DNA of 64,000 bases from Haliotis asinina (Eukaryota; Mollusca; Gastropoda; Lepetellida; Haliotidae), in assembly GCF_037392515.1 (NCBI RefSeq), contig NC_090291.1, positions 26,150,001 to 26,214,000 on the forward strand, read 5' to 3'. The notes under the pieces are model-generated. The model was not told the DNA's origin and did no database searches. It was given only the letters and a program-made list of their open reading frames with translations. Each line of letters begins with the position of its first letter. The stretch's first letter is position 1. The translations under genes and the position numbers were made by a program. Positions 8,472 to 17,850 of the stretch are shown here, piece by piece.

Positions 8472-9646
8472 GTCCCAAAGCTACTCCACCAACCACCAGG
8501 GCCGTTTTACTATCAATATGCTGCTGAGCCTGCATATTAGGGTGTGTGGGGGGTACCTCCACATTAACTTTAGACTCCGGGGGTGACGTCACTATACCCG
8601 TTTCACGTGGTGGGATGTGTGGGATATAGGTGGTGTTAATATCGGGGTTGATACCCAACTTTTGACCCGCCGTGGCTATGACTATTTTGTTGTTATAACC
8701 CACCACTTTTTTTACTCTCAGTTGCATATCACTCGGAGCCATGTACAGCCCCACGCCGAACACGTAATTGACTTTCGATCTGGCGTATTCTAACACGTTT
8801 TGGTAACGGTCGATGGCCCGCGGGAGATCAACTGGAGAATTGATAGCATCCTCAACGTTGGAAACGAACTGTTTCTGAGCGTCGTAAGCAGTTCCCTTAC
8901 CGAGGATGTTGGAACGCGTCATCGACTGCGCACCCAACAGCGCCCACACGTACGTTCGAATCGAGTCGTTCAACCTGACTACCCCAGCACGAGTGAATCC
9001 TTTCGACTTGTCCAGCATAAACATTTTCCACCCGTCTGCGGTTTGTGAAAGCAACACCACCTTTAAAGTTCATACGATCATCCCTCCATTCATTACTCGA
9101 CAAAGCAAAGTCCTGGCGTAGTATATCTCGTTTCAGTAAATCATCACTGACTTCTTTCACTGATCGCGCGCCATCATAAGGAATACCCAACCCGTGGTTC
9201 GGCCCCGGCAAACGCCAATCCATCTTCGGGTTTATTTCGAATTCATTGCAAATACGTTCGTAGACCCGTCTATCGTACGGGTTGTTTGTTGCGTCCCACG
9301 CTTTGTCCTGTGGGAGGGGGGCGCTGATCTCTTTAAGGATACGTCTGACCTGGTAGTACACGTGGAACTTGAACACAGACTGACTCAGCGGTCCACGCCG
9401 AGTGTCGGTCAATATCACACCACACCCCGTTGTAGCGCACCACACGGCAAAGTTTAATTGATTCTGCCAGAACTGCATAGGGTTGTTGAACCAAGCGTGG
9501 ACTGCCTTGATGTTAGTCACCGAAAGCTTATACTTATCGAACACATCTAAAAGCTGGGCATTGAAATACAACTCAGGAGCAACCACGATCTTCATGGGGG
9601 AGAAATCTACGTCCAGTTTAGGGTAAAACACACCAGGGGAATACAT
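8449..9646 (-). pseudogene. Conserved element protein of unknown function, one frameshift
   Basis: The start is chosen at the ATG at 9646 (MYSPGVFYPK) rather than the one 45 bp upstream, because the family style begins there and the upstream codons lie in the AT-rich gap. The N-terminal part (to about 9065) includes FKFHVYYQVRRILKEI and PLPQDKAWDATNNPYD. The C-terminal part continues in another frame (about 9060-8449) with SIRTYVWALLGAQS, GVGLYMAPSDM and a hydrophobic segment near the end. The change of frame lies at about 9060-9070 near TTTAAAGGTGG and needs a one-base indel. The tail carries another VEVPPT microrepeat. Both halves look like parts of one protein found in related elements (from memory). 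A virion role is inference. Confidence 0.65.
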
Positions 9647-9683
9647 TTTAAAACTATTATATAATGAGCATATATACTCTAAC
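9647..9683. promoter_or_regulatory. Divergent AT-rich promoter region
   Basis: This 37-bp gap between two divergent genes is rich in TATATAAT/ATTATATAAT-like sequence, matching the gap at 7246-7283 in length and composition. Promoter function is inferred. Confidence 0.5.
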
Positions 9684-10337
9684 ATGTACATAACACTTCC
9701 AGGAATAATGAGCGGTGAGGCCGTTCAGCTGACGCACGCGATCGATAACACGTCAGGCCAACTCGAAGTCGCACTCTGCGATATCACCTACCTACCGCAA
9801 TGGACTAACATCAATATCAGCAACAATAAGCTGTTCGTCAGTGGAACTCGCAGCCAGATAACTGACGGCTACTACAGCGTGTGCTCTCTAAACGACGAGG
9901 TCTTCAAATCCCTGGGAGCCGAACTCAAGATGAACGACTCAAACGGCACAGTGGTGTTAATCAACAACGGAAGAACCTCATTGAGGCTCGGCCAACCATT
10001 AGCGAGGATACTCGGTATGTCTCCTGACGAGATAAAACCAACAACAACCGTCACAGGCACGAAGTTACCCGACCTAGTACCGTACCGAGAGCTGTACATT
10101 CATCTCGGTCAGGTGAGCACAACGTACAACATTCAAGGAGGTCACCCTTCCACTATACTGAGAGCAGTGCCGGTGAAAACTGAGAAATTCAACGACGGTA
10201 GAACCGAGTCGTTTTCACCACGGCAGTATAAGAGATTAATCCAGGGCAACATACCTGAGCTGACAATATCAGTGTTAGATATAAATCATAATCCTGTAAA
10301 TATAGGATACCTCAGCTTAACGCTTCATGTAAAATGA
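9684..10337 (+). CDS. Probable penton/minor capsid protein (single jelly-roll type)
   Basis: The 217-residue protein is intact and beta-rich. Three features match the penton-like proteins of Maverick/Polinton elements as I know them. The N terminus is MYITLPG. An early strand reads VALCDITYLPQWTNI (family pattern: hydrophobic-Ala-Leu-x-Glu/Asp-Ile-x-Tyr ... Trp-x-Asn). The C-terminal strand reads YLSLTLHVK (family pattern ending in a Thr-Leu-His strand). The ATG at 9684 is preferred because the ITLP motif is conserved at the N terminus. The gene ends 4 bp inside the next start. It would form the fivefold vertices and anchor fibres; the fibre-like genes directly downstream fit this. The call is by pattern only. 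Confidence 0.65.
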   Translation: MYITLPGIMSGEAVQLTHAIDNTSGQLEVALCDITYLPQWTNINISNNKLFVSGTRSQITDGYYSVCSLNDEVFKSLGAELKMNDSNGTVVLINNGRTSLRLGQPLARILGMSPDEIKPTTTVTGTKLPDLVPYRELYIHLGQVSTTYNIQGGHPSTILRAVPVKTEKFNDGRTESFSPRQYKRLIQGNIPELTISVLDINHNPVNIGYLSLTLHVK

Positions 10338-11186
10338 CCAGCGCACAAGGGCCCGGAGTGAAAAAATGCGTCAATATCGGGATCTCCGACCTCGGAGACA
10401 CGCGCGGTTTCGACGCTCCCGGAGTAGATGGTACATCATACGCCTTTCAACTGAAAAACAACATCTACAAACGCGTTGAAGTCCCCTCCGGTGGAGCCCT
10501 AAGTGATATAATAGATACCACAAGAGCAAAAGTCAACACTAAGTACGCCCTTGTCAACACCGGTGATAATAACTGGATAATATACCCATCGTTCGGGGGT
10601 AAACTGTTCGACTTAGACGATGTTGAGAGCACTACCGTCGTCCAAAACAAACCATATATGCTCGTCTTCACTGAAGATGACAAGTGGGTGTTGTTACCCG
10701 ATAACGATGACTGGTTTCTCAATATTAGACTCGTCTCTCCCTACGTGTTCACGGATAACAAAGACAACCACCTAAACAAAGTCGTGAACAATGGAACCCT
10801 GCTCGTGGCTTACGTCCCAACTCAGAGACGTAGCATAGTCGTCAGCCCACTCGACACTATGGCAGCCCACATGCTATCAAGTAAACTGACCATACAAAAC
10901 GTGAAGTTGCAGTTGGTGTCTGAATTCGAAGGCGTGGTCACTATTATTAGATGTCGAGATCGTGAAGGGGATCAAACTCGGGTGGGGGAAACGACACCAG
11001 TATCAAGTTTGCAACGTTTACGTGCGGGTGGGTGCCGACTCCAACACCAGTCTGCAGGGGGTCAACGTGATCGTGGAAAACAATATATCACTAACCAATA
11101 TCTTCCTGCCTGCCAACATACACTTCATGGGTATGAAGTTCACCCCTGAACTATTATCAAAAAACCAGTTGGAAATTATATCGTAA
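10334..11186 (+). pseudogene. Fibre-like protein A, one frameshift
   Basis: The start at 10334 overlaps the penton-like stop (ATGA arrangement). The N-terminal module has NIGISDLGDTRGFDAPG followed by YAFQLKNNIYKRVEV, shared with the next gene. The rest is beta-rich. Around 10,940-10,962 the frame changes: the protein-like reading continues in another frame to 11186 with VCNVYVRVGADS and ending MGMKFTPELLSKNQLEIIS. That end resembles the last strand and helix of LamG/concanavalin-like domains (pattern: hydrophobic strand, then Leu-x-x-x-Gln/Glu-Leu). Position after the penton-like gene and tandem duplication suggest a receptor-binding or fibre role; this is inference. Confidence 0.6.
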
Positions 11187-11196
11187 TAGTATAATA

Positions 11197-11898
11197 ATGA
11201 CCAGTCATCGCCCCAACACTACTCTTAACGACCTAGGAGATACGGAGGGATTCGATCAGCCTGGTGAGGAAGACGCCTTATATATCCTACAATTCAAAGA
11301 CAACGTGTACAGACGGGTGTCGTTATCAGATTTTAAAGAGCCTAAATGGTTGATCAACTTACCACTCACCTCACCTTATATCACAATAGACGTAGATACG
11401 TGGTATATCACTAAGATTAGGAACAACGGTATCTGGGCCGGGGATTTCATTCCGGAGAGGGAATTAATACCCATGATATCTACTGATACCGAAAAAAGTA
11501 GGTTAAGGTCTATAGGAAAAAATAAATTAACATTTAGCAATAGTCCTTATATCAAAAATCTTGATATATTCCCCCCTTTCACACTCATCATAGAAGTCTT
11601 CTTTTCGCCTGTAGAAAATGAAAACATCTCAAGAGTACACCAAATTTTACCCGGGGTGTCAATACACTGGTATGACCAACAACACATATACCAATATTGT
11701 CATATTGTTATACAACAGGATACCACGGGTCCTATAAACCGCTTAATAAGCCTAAGGGGGGTTTTTGTTACAACAGGAAAGTCTATTAGCCTCTCACCTA
11801 TTACCCTGACTAATAGTCTAGAACTTGTAGACTTCAAATTCATTAATAGAATATTAACTGAAACCCAATTAAAATCTCTTTCAAAATATATATTATAG
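11197..11898 (+). CDS. Fibre-like protein B, paralogue of the preceding gene
   Basis: The 233-residue frame is intact. It begins with LNDLGDTEGFDQPG and then LYILQFKDNVYRRVSL, matching the N-terminal module of protein A position by position, while the middle differs. The C terminus ends LELVDFKFINRILTETQLKSLSKYIL, again like a LamG-type final strand and helix. The pattern of conserved attachment module and divergent middle is what one expects of duplicated fibres with different ligands, but no receptor or ligand can be read from the sequence. It starts 10 bp after protein A stops, behind a short TAGTATAATA stretch, and ends 1 bp before the next gene. Confidence 0.6.
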   Translation: MTSHRPNTTLNDLGDTEGFDQPGEEDALYILQFKDNVYRRVSLSDFKEPKWLINLPLTSPYITIDVDTWYITKIRNNGIWAGDFIPERELIPMISTDTEKSRLRSIGKNKLTFSNSPYIKNLDIFPPFTLIIEVFFSPVENENISRVHQILPGVSIHWYDQQHIYQYCHIVIQQDTTGPINRLISLRGVFVTTGKSISLSPITLTNSLELVDFKFINRILTETQLKSLSKYIL

Positions 11899-11899
11899 G

Positions 11900-12516
11900 A
11901 TGGGCCTGTACCCAGTCGTAGAGGAAGTAGCGAAGACGTTGGAAACCGTAGATGGGTTCCGCTTGAGGCAGTTATGTGATGTGAAACGTCAACTAGAACA
12001 TGACCGTGACACGCGGAAAGCACTATGTAAGAAGTACAATAGAGCTTTCAATATCGTGGACGGGGCTGACACTACCCTTATGGCAACCAGCATGGGACTA
12101 GGGGCTGCAGGTGTTGGGTTGTTAACCACCATCGTGGCTGCACCTATAGTGCTAGGTTTTGAAATAACAGCTGGGATAGCGGGGGTGTTAGGGTTGGCGC
12201 TTAAGTTGGTATCAGGCAGACTGCATCGTAAGGCATTGAAACACGACGAGATCAGGGTTCTGGCCGAAGCAAAGCTGAACACAGTGAGTGAGCGTATTTC
12301 CACGGCACTCTCTGATAGTAAGATCTCAGAAGAGGAGTTTCGTTCAATCCTCTCTGAACTCAAAAAATATAACGGAATGAAACAAGATATTCGATCCAAG
12401 TCTCGTAAGTCTGCTATCAGCGAGGACGAGAAAAAAAGTACATAGAACAGGGGATACAAAAAGCCCAGCAAGCCTTTATTACGAACACCAAAGAGATCAT
12501 AGGCGGTTCACGTTAA
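11900..12516 (+). pseudogene. Two-helix membrane protein of the element, C terminus shifted in an A-run
   Basis: The uninterrupted frame encodes 181 residues (11900-12445). It has an N-terminal helical section with LCDVKRQLEHDRDTRK, a long Ala/Gly-rich hydrophobic region (about residues 57-105, probably two membrane helices), and a charged helical C terminus with KHDEIRVLAEAKLNT. This protein type is common in invertebrate Polinton-like elements (from memory), function unknown. After the run of seven A near 12,430 the frame ends in TAG, whereas a shift by one base opens a further 28 or so codons to TAA at 12514-12516 that keep the Gln/Ala/Ile-rich style. The C terminus is therefore probably lost through an indel in the run. 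A programmed shift or an assembly error are alternatives. Confidence 0.65.
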
Positions 12517-12685
12517 ACTGTTTCATCGATATAAACGTGACATAGGCACCCAACCTTTTTGTAGTAGGGGTAATAGTAGCAAGAACTAAGGTCCCAACCA
12601 AAGCCTTATTTACTAAATAAGGCTTTGTAGAGACTTTTCTTGAAAGTGTTTTAGAACTGTCATTCCCTATACTACTCCCTGCCAT
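12497..12685 (-). CDS. Possible small single-pass membrane protein at the right end of the element
   Basis: This 62-residue frame has a polar N terminus (MAGSSIGNDSSKTLSR) and one hydrophobic segment (about residues 27-40, VGTLVLATI), then TPTTKRLGAYVTF. Its 3' end overlaps the extended end of the convergent gene by 20 bp, the same tight packing as other convergent pairs of the element. No homologue was recognised with certainty. It is listed because the composition and the packing look genuine; it could be a chance frame. Confidence 0.4.
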   Translation of the reverse strand: MAGSSIGNDSSKTLSRKVSTKPYLVNKALVGTLVLATITPTTKRLGAYVTFISMKQFNVNRL

Positions 12686-12763
12686 GTCCTCAGATTGTGG
12701 TTTTGCCGTTGATTACACCACGCCGAACTATGAGCCTTGTGTCTATCAGTGAGCAAGGAACGT

Positions 12764-13112
12764 CTATTTGCACGACTTGCACGGAGTCCAGCGGACGTGA
12801 GCCTCCTTCGGATGGTACTGGTTGAAAGACGAACACCCATTCTCCATTGTTCCCGGAGATCTTAGGCATTGGTCATGGGCCACTAGGCGAACTAGGGCAC
12901 AGTCATCACGAGGAGTGGTCTTTGTGGGCCTTCCTGATCGTGGATGATCCTTGACGTAACCAGTGGCCACATGTTTCCTTAAAAAGGCGACTAATGACAG
13001 TGTGACTGATATTCAATCTGGACCCAATGTTACAACAGGACAAACCAGCTTCATCCATACCAATAATCAGCCATCTGGTATTTTCAGAAAGCCTACGCCT
13101 CGGCATGTCCAA
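12764..13112 (-). pseudogene. Tc1-type transposase fragment (N-terminal part)
   Basis: Two overlapping minus-strand frames read as the N terminus of a Tc1-family transposase. The first has a helix-turn-helix region with SCCNIGSRLNISHTVISRLF (12,906-13,112). The second, in another frame, has the GRPTKTTPRDD linker motif and RLVAHDQ (12,764 onward). The change of frame and the absence of the DDE catalytic part show a truncated relic. It abuts the right side of the Polinton block and may have contributed to loss of its end. Confidence 0.7.
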
Positions 13113-13399
13113 AAAGGTCCAATTTCAGAACTGTTCATGTATTGATGCGTCGATAAGAAAGAAATGAGAATACTTCATTTCACCTTTTTATACCCCTCAC
13201 TCGCTTGTACCATGACAGAACTTAAGCTTGAAAAGCATGCGTTTGAGTCAGCACATGAATTTCATGCTAACCGCATGTGTATTTAGATATAACTGGTCGA
13301 CTTCTGTTTTGATACCTTTTTGTTATTTTTTTTTTTTTTTGACAATTATTATTGGTGGTGCTTAATTAATGCTCATGTGTATACATATTCACATCCTGG

Positions 13400-15348
13400 C
13401 AGAGGAAGATATTCAGTTCGTGATTCGTCAATTTCGCTTCAATACAGAAACTGAGAACCCGTCTGATGTTCCTCCATCATCAAGATCAAATTAAGGCCAA
13501 CTGGCCCTTATATGCAACTCGTTGTGACGACCTCAAAACTGAACATGTTAAGTTGTTTACTTCAGATGACCTAAGTAACATTAATGACGTGTAGCAAGAA
13601 GAAAAGATATTTTTTCCTATTCTGAAGATGACTCTTATTCCACTCACCGGTCAGGTTCTCACTGATAGAATGTGCAATTTACTTAAAGCCTATCATCTTG
13701 CAAATATTCCTATTGCTGTCTCCGTGCATAAATGTCTTAATTCATACAGAGTTATCGTACGCAACCAAGCCAAATCGGTCTCTGACATGTCAAAAGAGAA
13801 AAAATACACAGGTACTAGAAGCTCAAGAAGTGGCATCTGTGACATGATTCACAAGAAACGATCATGACAGCGTTACAAAGACAAAGACGTGTCTGTTAAC
13901 ATTTACTTTTTCAAAACTTCAAGTTCAAGCTAGTTACTTCAACATCGGAGCGGATGTGTAAAAACAAAATGCGCTCCAATGTTTTAACTGCCCGTGTGGC
14001 AGTTTGCTCCTGTTCAAGATGAAATGCTGGGCCTATATTATTTTCAAAAGAAAGTATCTGTCCAATTAAGGTCATTATCTGCAGCAGCTACTCTTCAAAC
14101 TAACAGTTGCATTTTCCTGGATCACTGACCAACAGAAAGCATTATATAATGTTCCCGGGGATTTAAATGATATTCAGTTATTAATCAAAGATTACCATCG
14201 GCGTATTGCTTTCAAGAAATTTTCAGTTTGGTTACATATTATAATTCATATCACTGCTTTCTCCCTCCGGGTGATGGAGTTACTGTAGCAGCTTCTGTTA
14301 TGGCGAGGCTGGGTACCATTTACAGTCCTGTTCCTCTGAATATATTTATTCAAGCTGTTGTATTCGAGCAACCTAAAATATTACTTGTACAGAGTATTCT
14401 TTACATAATTCGTTTTGTCTTTGACAGCCGGATGTACAGAAATCGTATTAGCGGACAGCCAAGTTCCAAACCTCTATGGTGTCAGTCAATATGTGTTCAA
14501 TGGGACATGGAATCGATAAAGACGTTTGAATCCCCTACACAGGGACATACACGGCATTCGACATACAACACAATGTCCTGCAGTAGGACATCATCACTTC
14601 CTTGGTGTCACCAAACTTGCTTCATTAGGTAATCAAACTGTCTGGAAGAAATCAAATGTAATAATATGATTTCATTTGCAGTTGTGTCCACACAAGTGAC
14701 ATATAAGACTACACAGGCAGTACATGGAACCGGCTTCACTTATGGGTTAATCTTGTCCACTATTTTGGGTGCCTCCTCATGATATTTTATCTGCGTGTGC
14801 TGCTTCATACAAAAGACTTTTACCAGTCATAGATACTCAACATCGTAGCCCAGATTGTGACGGGAGAATTGGTCGGTGAAATATTCATACACATATATTA
14901 AACACTTGAAGTTTCCAGAGCAAACGATTGCAACAAACAAGACTCTAGAGACGTGAAATTACTAGTATCGCTCCGTCGAACGAAGTATTGTGGACGTGCA
15001 CTTGGGCATACACATCTGTATTTAGTGTCTCACGAAATAGAGCTGATGTACATCGAGCGGCAAGAACTTGAACCGTACGACTTTCTGCAACAGACGGAAC
15101 AGATCATCTGGACAGGTGAACCGCTAGCGGCAATCTGGCTATATTATTACGTTAATGCTGATCGCGGACACGTGCTACGCGCCACGCAGGTTTCCCGCCG
15201 CCTCCACATCAACAACCATGGATCCAATATAAACCGAGTTGAAACAGTGCTTTACAGGTCAACACCTGTGTGCCGTGGAAAGCTTTCAAACTGGATGGCA
15301 AGTGCAGAAAATAACATAGATTCAAAGATGAAACACCACCATTCCTGA
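13400..15348 (+). pseudogene. Decayed, intronless coding sequence of unknown family
   Basis: Several plus-strand frames that switch every 100-400 bp give protein-like sequence over about 1.9 kb. One piece is 13,628-13,867 (CNLLKAYHLANIPIAVSVHK). Another lies at 14,228-14,632. A third, also frame-switched, at about 14,450-14,640 has GIRHTTQCP and KLASLGNQTVWKKSN. The last is 14,953-15,348, with HEIELMYIERQELEPYDFLQ and EPLAAIWLYYYVNADRG. The pieces keep one direction and no splice-like breaks are needed, so this looks like a dead intronless gene (retrocopy, transposon or virus gene). I do not recognise the family and assign no function. Confidence 0.4.
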
Positions 15349-15448
15349 ACAATTAATTCTAGTTTATACATGACATATTATGCATGACGTATAGTAAAAT
15401 TTGGCTGGGTGGGACAGGAAACTGGTTGCAAGTTTAACTGTATAGAGC

Positions 15449-15468
15449 GGGGGGGGGGGGGGGGGGGG
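15449..15468. repeat. Homopolymer G run (20 bp)
   Basis: Twenty consecutive G on the plus strand in an otherwise AT-rich region. Length in assemblies of such runs is unreliable. Confidence 0.9.
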
Positions 15469-17679
15469 ACAAGTAAGGCTTAATAACCTCAAATCGCCCT
15501 CGTCCCCCTGTCACGATACCTGGTTATTGCACGTCAGGCAAATTGCAAAAGATTTAAACAAGGTACTTCTAAAGGTTAAACATCTTATATCTCTGTGCAA
15601 GTCGTTATTTGACTGCTTGTTACCATTTATTACCGAGATGGACTGCGACAAAGATTACTTGTAAACTTTTTCAAAAAATCCTCAATGTGCGTAGGCATAA
15701 GTTTTTATTCCTTCGATCAGGGATACTCTACAACCTCTATATAGGCTCCCTGCTTTGCTGATCACTAACTGCTTACTGTCACAATGGAAATAAAATAATT
15801 AATAGTTTAGGCAGAGCAGATACAGCACATTTGCACATAATGTGTTTACACTGGACTGTGATGCAGTTCTGTAATTGATCAATATTGATTTGTTCATCAT
15901 TAGTAACTTGTTGGCAAAAGAATGATAATTAGTCTCTATAAGCACTACTAAATTAATTTTGATACTGGCAAATAAGGTTCCTTGCAAAGTACTGAAAAGT
16001 GTGAGCCAGTTGGCAAAAGAAATGTAACTAGGAAAAATTGGGGGAAAGAATTTACCTTACAGGGTTTTTATTCAAAAGGAAACAGTTGTAATAAACAAGA
16101 AAAGGCTCTCTACTTCGTAGAAAATAATTATTCTCACGCCAGGAAAAATTAATTTGGTGAAACACATAAGCATAAATACTAAGTAAATATTCCACAAAGA
16201 TTAAAGTAACAATGACACTTATACATACACAAATAAAAACTGTGAGAGTTGATACAAGATTTATGTATTGTGGGGTACACTTGTGAACATGATACTCTAA
16301 TCTTAAAATGTGTTCCATCTCATAAAAGATATTTGCTATACAATGACAACAGATATGACAATGTGTCTTTTCCTTCACGTGGCAACTCATCAGCCATGCC
16401 TCTATGATGGCCCAGTAAGGCACTTTTCAGCAACATATGGAACTGAGCATTCAATAATAAATTCCAAAATTCATAAGTTTCTGAAAAAAATCACAACATG
16501 ACTGTAAAGATCAGAATATATTTCAACCATGAGAATACATGGTGCATTGGATAACTTAACGCATATTCCACCATAACACCACCTGAAAATATGGACTGTC
16601 ACATAAACAAAGTAACCCTCCATAAAACCACCTGCGCTGCATTAAAATAGGGATGGTCAAATAAATAATGTTTGGTCACTGTTGCAGTACTTCTAAAGAT
16701 TAACTTCATAGAAGTGACGGGTGGAGGAGAAAGCATAACAGATACTACATTCACAGATAACACAATACTCTTAATTATTGGAAGGTGTCTCATGATCCAT
16801 TTGTTTAACAACAACACAATCATTCAGCAAGGTCTGTCATATAATGAGTGTAATGATAAATAATGCTGTAAGAAATCTGTCTGTCTACAATCAGGAAATA
16901 ATAGGTGATTCACATAAATGACATAGTATCACTCATCTGCATTGCAGTGTTGACCGTGTTTGTAACTCAATTTGTTGAAAGGGCAACTTGCCAGATGATG
17001 ACATGCTGGGTCCTAGTACAACATGATTGTTTCAATCATCAATTCATGGTGTCTGAAACATGGTTAATCTGGAACCAGAACAACTCTGTCTTTGGAAAAT
17101 CACATTGTATCACATCACTTGCACAATCCAACTATAGTCCAACTGTTGTCTTCTCAATTGTGCTTGCAAATTCCTTCCATGTTTACCATCACGCCCCCCA
17201 CTCTACAAACTTTCAACTCACTTCAAGTAAACCAGACTGGCGTAACTGACACTACTTCTATTATGTCAAAAGCAATATACTTTGACAATAACAAATCACA
17301 TCATGCTATATCCAATCAATTCTAAGCACACCTTATATGAAAAGAGTCAAACACACATTAACTGCAAGTTACTGAATTGTTCTCACATGTCTGTGGGAAA
17401 ATATATGAAATGAGCAAAAAGGATTAAAACAGCTTAATGAATTTCTTGTTTGCAATATGATTTATGACACTGTAAGATACAATGACATAATCTAGCAAGG
17501 ACTAAATTTAATCAGTTCTTGTCATGCCTAACACAGACACTTATAGACTGTTTGCCATGAATTTCACTTTAACCAAAATAAATCAAATAAACTGAAATCA
17601 AGATTCTGAATCCTCATAATTTTACTGAAGAGCTGATCTTCAGTAACTCATGTTTGTAGAAATGTGACTAGGACTCTCT

Positions 17680-17850
17680 GGTGGTTGGACTCTCTGACTT
17701 GGTTGACACATGTCATCGTATTTGAATTGTATAGTTTGATGCTAATGCTGCTGATCACTGCACTGTCTGTTCCAAACTTTATTATTTACAGACCTGTAAA
17801 GATTATTATACTGCTGGGTGCGGCATAAAACTAAACTTACTCATTCACAT
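17680..17850 (-). repeat. Decayed copy of the abalone GTGAGTGAG dispersed repeat
   Basis: On the minus strand this reads as a degraded version of the repeat at 20,625-20,885. The parts GAGTAAGTTTAGTTTTATGC, a shortened core, TCTGTAAATAAT and GTGTCAACCAAGTCAGAGAG are in the same order. Confidence 0.6.

Larger units (their letters stand above)
1..12700. mobile_element. Maverick/Polinton-like endogenous viral element, copy 1 (left end outside window)
   Basis: A compact block of about 14 genes on both strands with gaps of only tens of bases and no introns, unlike the rest of the window. It combines a family B DNA polymerase with a packaging-type ATPase, a probable double-jelly-roll capsid protein and a probable penton protein, the core set of Polintons/adintoviruses. 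The integrase is not seen here and would lie left of base 1, as it follows the polymerase in copy 2 (33,066-37,410). No terminal inverted repeat or target duplication is visible at the right side. The end falls between the last recognisable gene (12,685) and a Tc1 fragment (from about 12,764), so 12,700 is approximate. No adenain-type protease was recognised. At least five inactivating lesions are present. Confidence 0.85.

Noticed and set aside
12514..12763. Right terminal inverted repeat of Polinton copy 1
   Set aside because: No match to the termini of copy 2 and no partner in the window; the end is probably lost or belongs to a different family.
13400..15348. Assignment of the decayed coding sequence to a named virus or transposon family
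   Set aside because: No diagnostic motif was recognised; naming it would be a guess.
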